A stretch of 52,501 nucleotides of DNA, taken from assembly GCA_945786985.1 (NCBI GenBank), contig CALZGC010000025.1, positions 1-52,501 on the forward strand, given 5' to 3'. The position numbers and the translations under genes are program-made. Shown here piece after piece: positions 10,402 to 18,660 of the stretch (positions are counted from its first letter, which is position 1; every line of letters begins with the position of its first letter). The notes below the pieces were generated by a model. The model had not been told where the DNA came from and did not search any database. It was given only the letters and a program-made list of their open reading frames with translations. Source of the DNA: an uncultured Nitrospirota bacterium. Lineage in GTDB: Bacteria; CG2-30-53-67.

Positions 10402-10466
10402 TGTGACTCCCCCGTCGCATCTATCTTCCTAAGCTTCTGATTTCACACGGAACATGACTGGAATAT

Positions 10467-10543
10467 TGGTGGCGGTGGCTGGACTCGAACCAGCGACTCT
10501 ACGGATATGAGCCGTATGCTCTGACCGACTGAGCTACACCGCC
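10467..10543 (-). tRNA. tRNA-Met (CAU), elongator
   Basis: The cloverleaf can be drawn in full: acceptor GGCGGTG/CACCGCC, D-arm with GCTC/GAGC, anticodon stem TACGG/CCGTA, loop CTCATAT giving anticodon CAT, T-arm GCTGG-TTCGAGT-CCAGC, and an encoded CCA. The paired first base and the lack of three G-C pairs in the anticodon stem argue against initiator tRNA. A tRNA-Ile decoding AUA (lysidine at CAU) cannot be fully excluded, but the acceptor and anticodon stem look like elongator Met. Confidence 0.93.
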
Positions 10544-10578
10544 TTGTCCGGGTGTTGTCCGGATAGAAGGGAGAGGAT

Positions 10579-10607
10579 AAATTAATGGATCGATGGGGGA
10601 TTGTCAA
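10579..10607 (-). promoter_or_regulatory. Sigma-70 promoter of tRNA-Met
   Basis: On the minus strand TTGACA (10607-10602, perfect -35) and TAATTT (10584-10579) have 17-base spacing. This would start the transcript roughly 30 bases before the mature tRNA 5' end, so the tRNA has its own promoter even though a minus-strand gene ends only 13 bases upstream of it. Confidence 0.72.
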
Positions 10608-10619
10608 GAATTAATGGAA

Positions 10620-11597
10620 TTACTGGACGTATTCACGGATGGTTTCGCCCAGACCGGCAAAGAGGGCGTCCAGATGCTGGCGGATCTCCTGACGGAGCAT
10701 ATAGATAGAGACGCCGGGCTCCGGGACAAAGCTGGTTTCCCGGATGCCGATGAGGGAGCCGTCACTGGAGCGGACGGCCCGTAACCAGAGGGAGACCTGG
10801 TATTGCCCGGAGGGGGGCATCGTTTCGCTCGGCTCGGGAAGCATCGTCCCGGTCGACCCGGGGGCCACCGCCTCGACCGGCTCGGGGGGCCTCGTCTCGG
10901 TCGGGTCGGCGGGAATCTGGATGTCCACGAGCCCCAGGATCACAGCGTCGGCGCCGAGCCGCCGTCCCTGAAGGGCCGTCAGCCGGTTGTTCAGCCGCAG
11001 CTTCTTCAATCCTTCCAGGCTGCTGTCGACAGAGACGGTCCCCTTGACCACCTCGAATCCGCGGGTGCGGTATTGCTGGACGGCAAATCCGTTGAAGTCA
11101 AAACCCCGTGCCGAGCCCAGCTCCGACTCGATCCGCTCGTCCGCGCGGGTTCGCATCAGGATCCCCACTTCCACTACCTTGTCCTGATACCGAATCAGGC
11201 CGATATCTGCGAGCCGCTGTTTGACCTTCTCTTCTGAAATCCAGGCTTCAATCTCGACTTTGTAGACATTGCGGTCCCGGACGTCTGACATGATCCGGTA
11301 TTTGTCGACATACGTCAGGGGATCTTCGGTCCGGATCTCCTCCAAGATCTCCTGGAAACTGGCCATGTTCTGCGCCTGGGCCACGCGGGTCACCGACTCC
11401 TCCAAGGCATCGCCGAAGGCTTTGTCCAGGGCCCGCTGCCTTGCGGATTGGACGTCTCCTTTGAGGATTACGCTGATACCGTAGGTGTGCGTGGCCTTTT
11501 CGGCAAAGGTGACGGCGGGAAGGAGGCCGAGCAGTAAAGCAGCGAACAGCACGCTGCCAATGCCCTCTGCAAATCGTCTGGTCTGTTGTACTTTCAT
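10620..11597 (-). CDS. Secreted FlgT/LPP20-like protein of unknown function
   Basis: The frame is open further upstream, but the ATG at 11597 is chosen. It overlaps the preceding stop (ATGA), has AGGCGAG before it, and opens a clear signal peptide with cleavage after TFA near residue 31. The mature ~295-aa protein starts with a region of the pattern ARQRALDKAFGDALEESV, resembling the N-terminal domain of FlgT-like and LPP20-like periplasmic proteins. An alpha/beta segment follows (YQDKVVEVGILMRTRADERI). A Pro/Glu/Thr-rich linker at about 235-275 comes before the last ~50 residues. No flagellar gene is nearby, so a flagellar role is not implied. It is co-transcribed with the dehydratase-like gene. 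Confidence 0.6.
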   Translation of the reverse strand: MKVQQTRRFAEGIGSVLFAALLLGLLPAVTFAEKATHTYGISVILKGDVQSARQRALDKAFGDALEESVTRVAQAQNMASFQEILEEIRTEDPLTYVDKYRIMSDVRDRNVYKVEIEAWISEEKVKQRLADIGLIRYQDKVVEVGILMRTRADERIESELGSARGFDFNGFAVQQYRTRGFEVVKGTVSVDSSLEGLKKLRLNNRLTALQGRRLGADAVILGLVDIQIPADPTETRPPEPVEAVAPGSTGTMLPEPSETMPPSGQYQVSLWLRAVRSSDGSLIGIRETSFVPEPGVSIYMLRQEIRQHLDALFAGLGETIREYVQ

Positions 11598-12583
11598 AGT
11601 CTCGCCTGCAGCATTTCGAGAAAGGCTTCGATCCGGATCCGGGTCCGCTGGTCCAGCGGGCTCGGCTTGTCCCCTTCCAGCGTGAGAATGGGGACGTTCA
11701 GCTTCTTGCGAAAGAGGATGTCTTCGATCTGCCGGAAACAGAAGGCCTGAACGTAATGAATGATGCCGTCTATCTCGCGGCGTCGGATCTCCGCCTGAAT
11801 GTCCTCGATTCGCCCATAAACACCATAGGGATAAGTATAACACAGATATTGGCTGATCAAATCGCCTGTTTCATGGGGCATGGCAAACTGGCGCTGGACT
11901 TCATTGAAAACGACCCGGGCACCCAGTTCCTCGACGAAGCCGTAGATCCCGCTGGTGATGGGGGGGACACCGACGAACCCGAGCCGTACCCCATCGTGAA
12001 AGGGCGTTCTTTGCCCGATTTCCCGAAGGAACCGGTCGATTTCCACCTCAAAGGATTCGGGATCCTCCCGGAAATCGCTGGCACAAACCTGGTGCAGATG
12101 ATTCTCCAAGCCGGTGACCCGGTTGCCCTCCCAGCTCTCCCGGTCAACGGCCGCGATCTTGGCTCGGATTCCGTCGAGCTTCTCTTTGACTGCAAGGGCT
12201 TCGGCATAGCTGGTGCCGAAATGGGCGATCATCTTGTCAATCTGAAGGCGGAGCAGATCCGGGTCCCGGTCATAGGGAAAGGCAAAGGGGAAGATCCGCA
12301 ACCCATCCTCCTCCAGAACCTCCATCAGGGCGTGGGTGTTGCTGCAATCCCCCTGGGTCACGGCCACCATTTCACTGAGCTGCCCCGTTTTCGCCGCGGC
12401 ATAGATCCCCTTGATCCACCCACAGGTGTTGCGGGGAAAGCCCGCGGCTTCGGCGTCCTCCACGAGGCGGGCCGCCTGGGGATCTTCTATGAAAATATTG
12501 TTGAGGTCAACCGGGGCGTATCCGGCTGCGAAGAGGACTTCGACGGGAATAGTGGTGGTGATACCGACACGTTTTTTATCCAT
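11594..12583 (-). CDS. 2-hydroxyacyl-CoA dehydratase D-component family protein
   Basis: This 329-aa protein matches one subunit of the HgdB/FldC/BcrC family. Those are oxygen-sensitive [4Fe-4S] proteins that, energised by an ATP-dependent activator, remove water from 2-hydroxyacyl-CoA or reduce aromatic CoA esters. Candidate cluster cysteines are C54 (RNTCGW), C80 (GDCSN) and C282 (QAFCFR), at the family's usual positions. The start is ATG at 12583 (MDKKRVGITTTIP), beginning exactly at the conserved domain; the open frame upstream runs into a tandem repeat and is not used. Neither a partner subunit nor the HgdC activator is encoded here, so it may be one of the orphan paralogues of unknown substrate. 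Its stop overlaps the start of the FlgT-like gene. Confidence 0.8.
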   Translation of the reverse strand: MDKKRVGITTTIPVEVLFAAGYAPVDLNNIFIEDPQAARLVEDAEAAGFPRNTCGWIKGIYAAAKTGQLSEMVAVTQGDCSNTHALMEVLEEDGLRIFPFAFPYDRDPDLLRLQIDKMIAHFGTSYAEALAVKEKLDGIRAKIAAVDRESWEGNRVTGLENHLHQVCASDFREDPESFEVEIDRFLREIGQRTPFHDGVRLGFVGVPPITSGIYGFVEELGARVVFNEVQRQFAMPHETGDLISQYLCYTYPYGVYGRIEDIQAEIRRREIDGIIHYVQAFCFRQIEDILFRKKLNVPILTLEGDKPSPLDQRTRIRIEAFLEMLQARL

Positions 12584-12654
12584 CGGACTGCTTCCGAAGT
12601 TCCGCCACTGGAACCGGGTTACTCTACAACACTGCCCCGTCCCTGTCAATATTT

Positions 12655-12695
12655 GCGCCGGCAGTCCTGCGCCGGCAGTCCTGCGCCGGCAGTCC
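12655..12695. repeat. Three tandem copies of a 14-bp unit
   Basis: The unit GCGCCGGCAGTCCT is repeated head to tail at 12655, 12669 and 12683, the last copy lacking one base. It lies in the divergent gap between the dehydratase-like gene and the SH3b gene. Each unit contains the palindrome GCCGGC. Confidence 0.85.
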
Positions 12696-12714
12696 AAAAC
12701 CGATCGTAAAATCC

Positions 12715-12744
12715 TTGACCTGCCCGGGCCGATTCATCTATCAT
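12715..12744 (+). promoter_or_regulatory. Sigma-70-like promoter of the SH3b gene
   Basis: TTGACC (12715-12720) and TATCAT (12739-12744) are separated by 18 bases, about 40 bases before the ATG at 12783. Confidence 0.55.
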
Positions 12745-12782
12745 AAGGTTGAAGTTCATTCTCAGGATTCATTGATAACGCC

Positions 12783-13385
12783 ATGAAACGAATCGCTCTT
12801 ACACTCAGCATTTTCCTGACGCTCACCTGGTGTCTTCTTCTGCCTGCAGCGACGGCCGACCTGGTGCGTGTGGTTGTCCGCAAGGCCAATGTTCGCACGG
12901 GGCAGAACACCAGCTCAAAGATCGTCAGTACCTTCGTCAAGGGGGACGTCCTCAACCTGATCGAGTCCCATGAGAAATGGCACAGGGTCAGTCTCAGCGA
13001 CGGACGGGAGGGCTGGATCTTTGCCAAGGCGGTCGAGGTAGAGGTCGAGCGGGATCGTTCAGGCCCCCAGATCGAGGAGACGGCAAAGCGGGTTCTCGGC
13101 AAGCATCTGAAATGGGCCAATCTCAATGAAGTCTACCTGGAGGAGTACGAGACGGCGCGCCTCGATGTCATGGTCGATTCGGACTGGCTCCATCTGGAAC
13201 AGAACGAGCAGAAGCGGGCCATGATTGCACTGGCCCGGGAATTCACACAGATCTGTGAGCAGAACGACGTGCTCAGGACCCACAGGCGGGAGAAACCGTA
13301 CGTGGTCTTCTTTGACCGCTACAACAGCCTCATCGGAAAAGCCAACGAGGTGGGCGCTGTCTTCGCTCAAGACGAAAGAGATTAG
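12783..13385 (+). CDS. Secreted SH3b-domain protein
   Basis: This 200-aa protein has a signal peptide at about 1-25, cleaved near ATA-D. A bacterial SH3 domain follows at roughly 27-82 (VRKANVRTGQNTSSKIV through REGWIFAKAVEVE), the fold used for cell-wall or peptide binding in the periplasm. The C-terminal ~110 residues are helical and charged, ending in EKPYVVFFDRYNSLIGKANEVGAVFAQ, and I do not recognise them. It is monocistronic and converges on nuoI with only 17 bases between the stops. Confidence 0.75.
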   Translation: MKRIALTLSIFLTLTWCLLLPAATADLVRVVVRKANVRTGQNTSSKIVSTFVKGDVLNLIESHEKWHRVSLSDGREGWIFAKAVEVEVERDRSGPQIEETAKRVLGKHLKWANLNEVYLEEYETARLDVMVDSDWLHLEQNEQKRAMIALAREFTQICEQNDVLRTHRREKPYVVFFDRYNSLIGKANEVGAVFAQDERD

Positions 13386-13402
13386 CCCCGATATGACATG
13401 AG

Positions 13403-13999
13403 TCAATGCTCGTCGTTCTTCTTGTCCAGCTCGTTCGGCGGTTTGCGCTCGGGCGGTCCCTTCTTCTTCTCCTCATCCGATGGCTTCTGACTCAGCATAT
13501 AATCGCGACCGTCCACGAAATCTTTCCGATCATACTCCGCCATCTCCACGATGCCCGTGTCCATCCGGATGGCATCCACGGGGCAGGCCTCCACGCAGAA
13601 GCCGCACATGACACACCGGTCCACCACGATGTCGAAGGAGACGGGGTATTTCTCGATGGCGGGATCGGGACTTTCCCCGGCGCGAATGTGGATGCACTGC
13701 GCGGGGCAGATGGTGGGACACATCATGCAAGCCACACATTTGGGGCTGCCGTCCTCCCGGAGCAGCAGCCGGTGGCGCCCGCGATAGCCCACCGGAATGG
13801 GGCGGCGCTCTTCGGGGTACTGGATGGTCACCGCCGCAGGGCGGTCCTTCATGAGACCAAAGAGATGGGCCGTGTGGAGGAAGAGGTTTCTGAAGAAGTG
13901 CCCCCCCGTAATCCCCAGCCCCTTGACCACCTCGACCAGGTAGAGCCGGTCCAGACGTCCCAGCTCAGTCCGTTTGACGTTCTTCTCATTCACGGTCAT
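13403..13999 (-). CDS. nuoI: NADH-quinone oxidoreductase subunit I
   Basis: This 198-aa iron-sulfur subunit of complex I passes electrons through clusters N6a and N6b toward the quinone site. Two CxxCxxCxxxCP motifs are present: C88/C91/C94/C98 and C129/C132/C135/C139. The open frame extends further upstream inside nuoH, but the ATG at 13999 overlaps the nuoH stop by one base (TGATG) and gives a normal NuoI N-terminus. The tail is unusually rich in Lys, Glu and Pro ([22 protein letters not shown]). It is the last nuo gene in the cluster; nuoJ does not follow. Confidence 0.95.
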   Translation of the reverse strand: MTVNEKNVKRTELGRLDRLYLVEVVKGLGITGGHFFRNLFLHTAHLFGLMKDRPAAVTIQYPEERRPIPVGYRGRHRLLLREDGSPKCVACMMCPTICPAQCIHIRAGESPDPAIEKYPVSFDIVVDRCVMCGFCVEACPVDAIRMDTGIVEMAEYDRKDFVDGRDYMLSQKPSDEEKKKGPPERKPPNELDKKNDEH

Positions 14000-15075
14000 C
14001 AACTCCCCGTGAACAACAGGACCAGGCCTGTTAGCACGATGTTCAAAAGCGACAGCGGCAGGAGCACTTTCCAGCCAAGGCGCATGAGTTGATCGTAGCG
14101 GAGCCTCGGCAGGGTCCATCGGATCAACATCTGAAGCCAGCAGAAGAAGACGACTTTGAACATAAAGGCCAAGACCTGCATCAGCACAACGAGAAAGGGA
14201 GGCAGTCCAATCTGGAGCCCGAAGGGAAAGACGAATCCCCCGCTGCCAAGATAGGGGACCTGCCAACCGCCGAAAAAGAGCGTGGCAACCAGACCCGACA
14301 TCACTACGATTTCCACGAACTCCCCGATCCAGAGAAGCCCGAACTTCATGCCGCTGTACTCGACGAAAAACCCGACAATCTCCGATTCCCCCTCCGGCAG
14401 GTCAAAGGGGATCCGCTTGGTCTCCGCAATGGCGGCGATAAAGAATATGATGCACCCCAGGGGCTGCACCAGCACCCCCCAGCGGGGCAGTCCCCAGACC
14501 AGCTCTCCCTGGGCCCTGGCGATTTCCCCAAGACTGAGGGAGCCGAAGATCATGAGCAGTCCTATCACCGAGAGGGCCATGGAGACCTCATAGGAGATGC
14601 TCTGCGCCGCGCCCCGCAGGGCACCGAGGAGGCCGAAACGGTTCGCCGACGACCACCCGGCGAGAATGACACCGTACACGGAGAGGCCGGTCACGACGAA
14701 GATGAAGAGCAGGCCGACGTGAATGTCGGCAACCTGCAACGAGATCTCCCGCCCGAAGAATTGCACGTTCGGGCCGAAGGGGATCACGGCAAAACCGACC
14801 AGGGCGGTGGTAAAGGCGATGAAGGGCGCGAGGGTGTGGACGAACCGGTCCCCCGAGGGTGGAATGAAGTCCTCCTTGGTCAAAAGCTTGAGCGCATCCG
14901 CCAGGGGGTGAAACAGACCAAGGATGCGCAGACCAAAGATGTCGGCGCGGTTGGCTCCGATCCGGTCCTGCATGACGGCGCTCTGCTTGCGCTCGACCCA
15001 GGTCAACAGCACGCCCAGGGTCATGAGGAAACCGATCATGAAGAAGATTTTTACGAAGATGATGACGGTGCCCAT
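13999..15075 (-). CDS. nuoH: NADH-quinone oxidoreductase subunit H
   Basis: This 358-aa membrane subunit helps form the quinone-binding chamber and the start of the proton path. It has about eight to nine hydrophobic helices and the family signatures [20 protein letters not shown] near the N-terminus and [17 protein letters not shown] in the centre. The ATG at 15075 follows AGGAG; a GTG at 15099 in the same frame would add eight residues. Either start overlaps the end of nuoG, so the pair is translationally coupled. Confidence 0.95.
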   Translation of the reverse strand: MGTVIIFVKIFFMIGFLMTLGVLLTWVERKQSAVMQDRIGANRADIFGLRILGLFHPLADALKLLTKEDFIPPSGDRFVHTLAPFIAFTTALVGFAVIPFGPNVQFFGREISLQVADIHVGLLFIFVVTGLSVYGVILAGWSSANRFGLLGALRGAAQSISYEVSMALSVIGLLMIFGSLSLGEIARAQGELVWGLPRWGVLVQPLGCIIFFIAAIAETKRIPFDLPEGESEIVGFFVEYSGMKFGLLWIGEFVEIVVMSGLVATLFFGGWQVPYLGSGGFVFPFGLQIGLPPFLVVLMQVLAFMFKVVFFCWLQMLIRWTLPRLRYDQLMRLGWKVLLPLSLLNIVLTGLVLLFTGS

Positions 15076-16610
15076 GTCTCCTGTCCCAATCGCCAGCACT
15101 CCGGATGGAGTTCCACCTTCAGGGCTTCACCCAGGCGTCGCAGAATTTCGCAGGCTGGCAGGGCTTCGCCGAGCGGTGCCAGGGCTGCGTCGAAATGCTG
15201 CACCCGCCCTTCGAAATTCACAAAGGTGCCATCCTCTTCCGCCGGCATGGCGGCGGGCAGCACCATCCGCGCGCGCGCGTCCTCCGGACCGGCCGTGCTC
15301 TTCTGAAGAATGAGGATCCCCTCCCCTGCGGGGATGGGGGACGGCCCTTGCGGATTGTGAAACCGCGCCGGATCGTCCCCAAGCACATAGAGGAGTTTAA
15401 TGCGGCCCGTGGCCCATCCCGCCGCGAGCTGCCCGGCCGGCACGTCCTCCCCCTTGGGAACCATGCCGATCATTTCCAGTCCCCGCCGGTTGGGTGCGCG
15501 GTCCCGCCGAATGAGAATGGCGTCTTCAAAGGCCGAGGGATCCACGGGAAAGCCGGTGCTCATGTTCCGGATCCCGAGCTGTTCGACGAAAAGTTCCCGT
15601 GTTGCCAGGGCCGTCTCGCAGGCCACGGTCGGATGCACGAGAACACCAACGCCTTCGGGCCCATGGCTCGCCAGCGTCTCCCGGATCCTCAGAGCCGCCC
15701 GCTTGATGATTCGATCCCAACCGACGGGGATCAGCCGTTTTCCCTCCCGCAGCAGGGGCTCCCGGATCCGCTCGGCGGCGTCAAGGCTCTTATAGCCGTA
15801 TCGACCCGTATCGCACATCCAGTAATCGTTCACCTTGGTATTGAATCGCGGCCGGAACCGGTAGACCCGACTGTCGTTGACCTGGATATCGCTGTCCTCG
15901 TTGAAGTCGACGATGATGTTGCACCCCCGCGCGCAGAAGGGGCAGATGGAGTGGCCCCGTTTGAGCATCCAGACCCGCTGGTTGAACCGGAAGTCCCGGT
16001 CGGTCAGGGCCCCCACCGGACAGATGTCGACGATATTGCCGCAGTAGAGGTCTTCCAGCACTTCACCGGGATAAGTCGAGAGATAGGCCTCGGAGCCGCG
16101 CTGAAAGATGCCAAGGCGGCGGACGCCTGAGACCTCTTCAAAAAAGCGCACACAGCGGGAGCAGAGCACGCAACGCTCTTCGTCCATCACGATGGTGGGT
16201 CCCAGGATAAAGACCTTGCGTTTGCGCCAGCGCGTCTCCAGGAAACGGCTGGTGTACCGGGCGTACTCGGTGTAATAGTCCTGCAGCAGGCATTCACCGG
16301 ACTTGTCGCAGATCGGACAGTCGATGGGGTGATTGATCAGCAGGTATTCCAGGATGCTCCGGCGCGCATCCTGCACGGCTTCCGTATCGGTGCGCACCAC
16401 CATTCCGTTCACCACCGGCGTGGTGCAGGCGGTCTGAAGCTTGGGGATCTTTTCGATCTCCACCATACACATCCGGCAGCTCCCCGCGGGGGAGAGACCC
16501 GGGTGGTAGCAGAACCGCGGGATATGGATCCCCAGCCGGTCTGCGGCCTGAATGACAGTCAGTCCAGGCTCCACGGTGATGATCTTGCCGTCAATTTCGA
16601 TCGTGGGCAT
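15051..16610 (-). CDS. nuoG: NADH-quinone oxidoreductase subunit G (short form)
   Basis: This is a peripheral-arm iron-sulfur subunit of 519 aa. Visible ligands: [2Fe-2S] C34/C45/C48/C62, the His-coordinated cluster H94/C98/C101/C107, a third set starting C147/C150/C153 with C197 downstream, and a fourth set C223/C226/C230 with a Cys near 264 (the N7-type motif CPFCARGC). The molybdopterin-oxidoreductase-like C-terminal half is much shorter than in E. coli NuoG (about 900 aa); it ends near residue 500 with no sign of a frameshift. All electron-carrying N-terminal clusters are kept, so it should work as an electron relay. Confidence 0.92.
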   Translation of the reverse strand: MPTIEIDGKIITVEPGLTVIQAADRLGIHIPRFCYHPGLSPAGSCRMCMVEIEKIPKLQTACTTPVVNGMVVRTDTEAVQDARRSILEYLLINHPIDCPICDKSGECLLQDYYTEYARYTSRFLETRWRKRKVFILGPTIVMDEERCVLCSRCVRFFEEVSGVRRLGIFQRGSEAYLSTYPGEVLEDLYCGNIVDICPVGALTDRDFRFNQRVWMLKRGHSICPFCARGCNIIVDFNEDSDIQVNDSRVYRFRPRFNTKVNDYWMCDTGRYGYKSLDAAERIREPLLREGKRLIPVGWDRIIKRAALRIRETLASHGPEGVGVLVHPTVACETALATRELFVEQLGIRNMSTGFPVDPSAFEDAILIRRDRAPNRRGLEMIGMVPKGEDVPAGQLAAGWATGRIKLLYVLGDDPARFHNPQGPSPIPAGEGILILQKSTAGPEDARARMVLPAAMPAEEDGTFVNFEGRVQHFDAALAPLGEALPACEILRRLGEALKVELHPECWRLGQETWAPSSSS

Positions 16611-16628
16611 CCCGTTTCGTCCTTCCGT

Positions 16629-17930
16629 TTATCCGTCCTGCCCCGCGACCTGGGGGTGATGCTCCGTCCCGGACGGCCCGGCGTCAGGGCCGGGCCCGGG
16701 GAGAAACTCGTCGCGAAATTTTTTCACGAAACTCTTGACCGGTCCCGCGGCCGCCTCCCCCAGGGGGCAGACCGTGCGGCCCGCCATGTGCTCGGCAATG
16801 TCGATCAGGGTGTCCGGATCGCCGGCCGTCCCCTCCCCCCGTTCGATGCGCTCGAGGATCTGGACAATCCAGCGGGTCCCTTCCCTGCAGGGCGTGCATT
16901 GGCCGCACGACTCATGGGCGAAGAAGCGCTCCAGGTTGAGCAGGGCCGCCAACATGGAGGTCCCCTCGGCCAGCACGATCACGCCCCCCGAGCCGAGCAT
17001 GGAACCCGCCGCCATGAGCGTGTTGAAATCCATTTTGATGTCGAGTTCATGGGCGGCCAGCACCGGACAGGAGGCCCCGCCGGGGATCACGGCCTTGATC
17101 TTCTTCCCGCCGGTGACGCCCCCCGCCTGCTCTTCGATCATCTCGAGCAGGGGTGTCCCCATGGGGAGTTCATAGAGGCCGGGGCGGTTCACATGTCCAC
17201 TGATGGTGAAGAGTTTTGTCCCCCCGCTCTTTTCGGTCCCCAGGCCGGCAAACCAGGCCGCGCCCTTATCCAGTATGAGCGGCACGTTGGCCAGGGTTTC
17301 GACATTGTTGACCACTGTGGGGCAGCCGAAGAGGCCTTCCACCGCCGGAAAGGGCGGCTTGACACGGGGCCAGCCCTTCTTCCCCTCGATCGATTCGATC
17401 AGGGCCGTCTCCTCCCCGCAGATGTAGGAGCCCGCCCCATAGTGCACATGGATGTCCAGGCTGTAGCTGCTTCCGAGAATATTCTCGCCCAGATACCCTT
17501 TCGCATAGGCCTCGGCGATGGCGGCTTCCGTCCGCTCCCCAGCCAATACGAATTCGCCCCGGATGTAGATATAGGCCGTCTGCACGCCGATGGCGTAGGC
17601 CGACAGGATGGTCCCTTCCACCATCAGGTGGGGGTCCTGTTCCATGATGTGGCGGTCCTTGAACGTTCCCGGCTCCCCTTCGTCGGCGTTCACACAGATA
17701 TACTTGGGCTTGGGCGAGTCCTTCGGGACGAACCCCCACTTGATCGCCGTGGGGAATCCGGCACCGCCGCGGCCCCGCAGGTTGGATGCCTTGACCTCCT
17801 CCACCACCTGCTCGGGAGTCCAGGACTCAAGCACTTTGCGAAGCGTGCGGTAGCCGCCCCCCGCCTCGTAGACAGCGAGGGTGTGCGAGTCGGGCTTGTC
17901 AAAATTACGGGTCAGTACTTTTACAATCAT
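16629..17930 (-). CDS. nuoF: NADH-quinone oxidoreductase subunit F
   Basis: This 433-aa subunit binds NADH and FMN and carries cluster N3. Seen: the glycine-rich loop GRGGAGFP (residues 53-60), YGAGSYICGEETALIESIEG (164-183) for FMN/NADH, and [4Fe-4S] ligands C342/C345/C348 (SCGQCTPCREG) with C388. The start is ATG at 17930. The ribosome site is weak and sits in an AT-rich leader of 81 bases separating it from nuoE. nuoG follows after 18 bases. Confidence 0.96.
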   Translation of the reverse strand: MIVKVLTRNFDKPDSHTLAVYEAGGGYRTLRKVLESWTPEQVVEEVKASNLRGRGGAGFPTAIKWGFVPKDSPKPKYICVNADEGEPGTFKDRHIMEQDPHLMVEGTILSAYAIGVQTAYIYIRGEFVLAGERTEAAIAEAYAKGYLGENILGSSYSLDIHVHYGAGSYICGEETALIESIEGKKGWPRVKPPFPAVEGLFGCPTVVNNVETLANVPLILDKGAAWFAGLGTEKSGGTKLFTISGHVNRPGLYELPMGTPLLEMIEEQAGGVTGGKKIKAVIPGGASCPVLAAHELDIKMDFNTLMAAGSMLGSGGVIVLAEGTSMLAALLNLERFFAHESCGQCTPCREGTRWIVQILERIERGEGTAGDPDTLIDIAEHMAGRTVCPLGEAAAGPVKSFVKKFRDEFLPGPGPDAGPSGTEHHPQVAGQDG

Positions 17931-18011
17931 AGAAAACCTAGAGTGTCACATTAAATCTTATTTTGATGTTATAAACCCTAAGTTACTGTTTTAAAAGCTT
18001 TTTCTAGCGGT
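17931..18011 (-). other. AT-rich spacer between nuoE and nuoF
   Basis: This 81-base stretch is strongly AT-rich within an otherwise GC-rich, tightly packed operon. It could hold an internal promoter or an RNase-sensitive site before nuoF; no clean -35/-10 pair can be assigned. Confidence 0.5.
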
Positions 18012-18482
18012 TCAGCCCTTCATTTTTTCCTCCAAGATCCCGTCGAGTTCTTCCGGTGTCACCGGCCCGAAGAGCTCGTCGTTGATCATCACGGACGGCG
18101 CCTGGTCACAGCACGCCAGACACTCCGCGGTCTCCAGAGTAAAACATTTGTCGGCAGTCGTTTCACCCACCCCGATGGCCAACCGTTTCTTCAAATGCTC
18201 GAGAATCGTCTCCGAACCGAGAAGGGCACAGGAAATACTCTCACAGACCAGGATCAGATGTTTCCCCTCCGGCTTCTCACGGAACATCGAATAAAAAGCC
18301 ACCACTTCCCGCACCCGGCTTGGGTGCAGCTCAAGAATCGCCGCAGCATAGTGCTCCGCCTCTTTGGAAATATGCCCCTCTTTCATCTGGATGGCGCGCA
18401 GCACAGGCATGAGCGCCGCCTCCTTGTTTGGGTAGCGACCGAGCAGCTCTTGTACTTCGTTCTTCGACAGAATCTGTTGCAT
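18012..18482 (-). CDS. nuoE: NADH-quinone oxidoreductase subunit E
   Basis: This 156-aa thioredoxin-like subunit carries [2Fe-2S] cluster N1a next to the NuoF flavin. Ligands C80, C85, C121 and C125 fit the CxxxxC...CxxxC signature. Length is normal for the family (about 160). It is flanked by non-coding spacers on both sides (178 bases upstream, 81 downstream), unlike the other nuo genes, which abut or overlap. Confidence 0.95.
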   Translation of the reverse strand: MQQILSKNEVQELLGRYPNKEAALMPVLRAIQMKEGHISKEAEHYAAAILELHPSRVREVVAFYSMFREKPEGKHLILVCESISCALLGSETILEHLKKRLAIGVGETTADKCFTLETAECLACCDQAPSVMINDELFGPVTPEELDGILEEKMKG

Positions 18483-18507
18483 GGGCGAAACCTTTACTCG
18501 TTGATCT

Positions 18508-18590
18508 ATAGCCTTCAGCCTTCTACCTTGTGAAGTTCCCGTCCTCTGCCTTCTGTCTTCCGCCCTCTGGCCTTTCTCTGCCCACCGCTC
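18508..18590 (-). repeat. Degenerate purine-rich AGAAGGC-type repeats
   Basis: Read on the minus strand, the nuoCD-nuoE spacer is almost all purine and built of imperfect copies of AGAAGGC/CAGAGGGC (for example GGTAGAAGGCTGAAGGC and GACAGAAGGCAGAGGAC). It lies in the nuoE 5' leader. Confidence 0.6.
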
Positions 18591-18605
18591 ACAGGTTCTT
18601 CACCG

Positions 18606-18658
18606 TCCGGAGCCTGCCCCGTTAGAAATCTATTGGAATTCTAACGGGGTCCTCCGGA
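18606..18658. repeat. Long two-part stem-loop between nuoCD and nuoE
   Basis: CCCCGTTAGAA (18617-18627) pairs perfectly with TTCTAACGGGG (18639-18649) around an 11-base loop. An outer stem TCCGGAG (18606-18612) pairs with CTCCGGA (18652-18658). It begins two bases past the nuoCD stop. No T-run follows on the minus strand, so it looks more like an RNA-stability or processing hairpin than an intrinsic terminator. Confidence 0.75.
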
Positions 18659-18660
18659 TT

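Noticed and set aside
10620-11843. Longer start (407 aa) for the FlgT-like protein
   Set aside because: The extra 82 residues are Arg/Pro/His-rich, overlap the dehydratase gene and hide a perfect signal peptide that begins at 11597.
14089-15306. 405-codon plus-strand frame opposite nuoH
   Set aside because: Highly charged shadow of the hydrophobic nuoH frame.
16329-17954. 541-codon plus-strand frame opposite nuoF/nuoG
   Set aside because: Antisense to two intact complex I genes, with composition typical of shadow frames.
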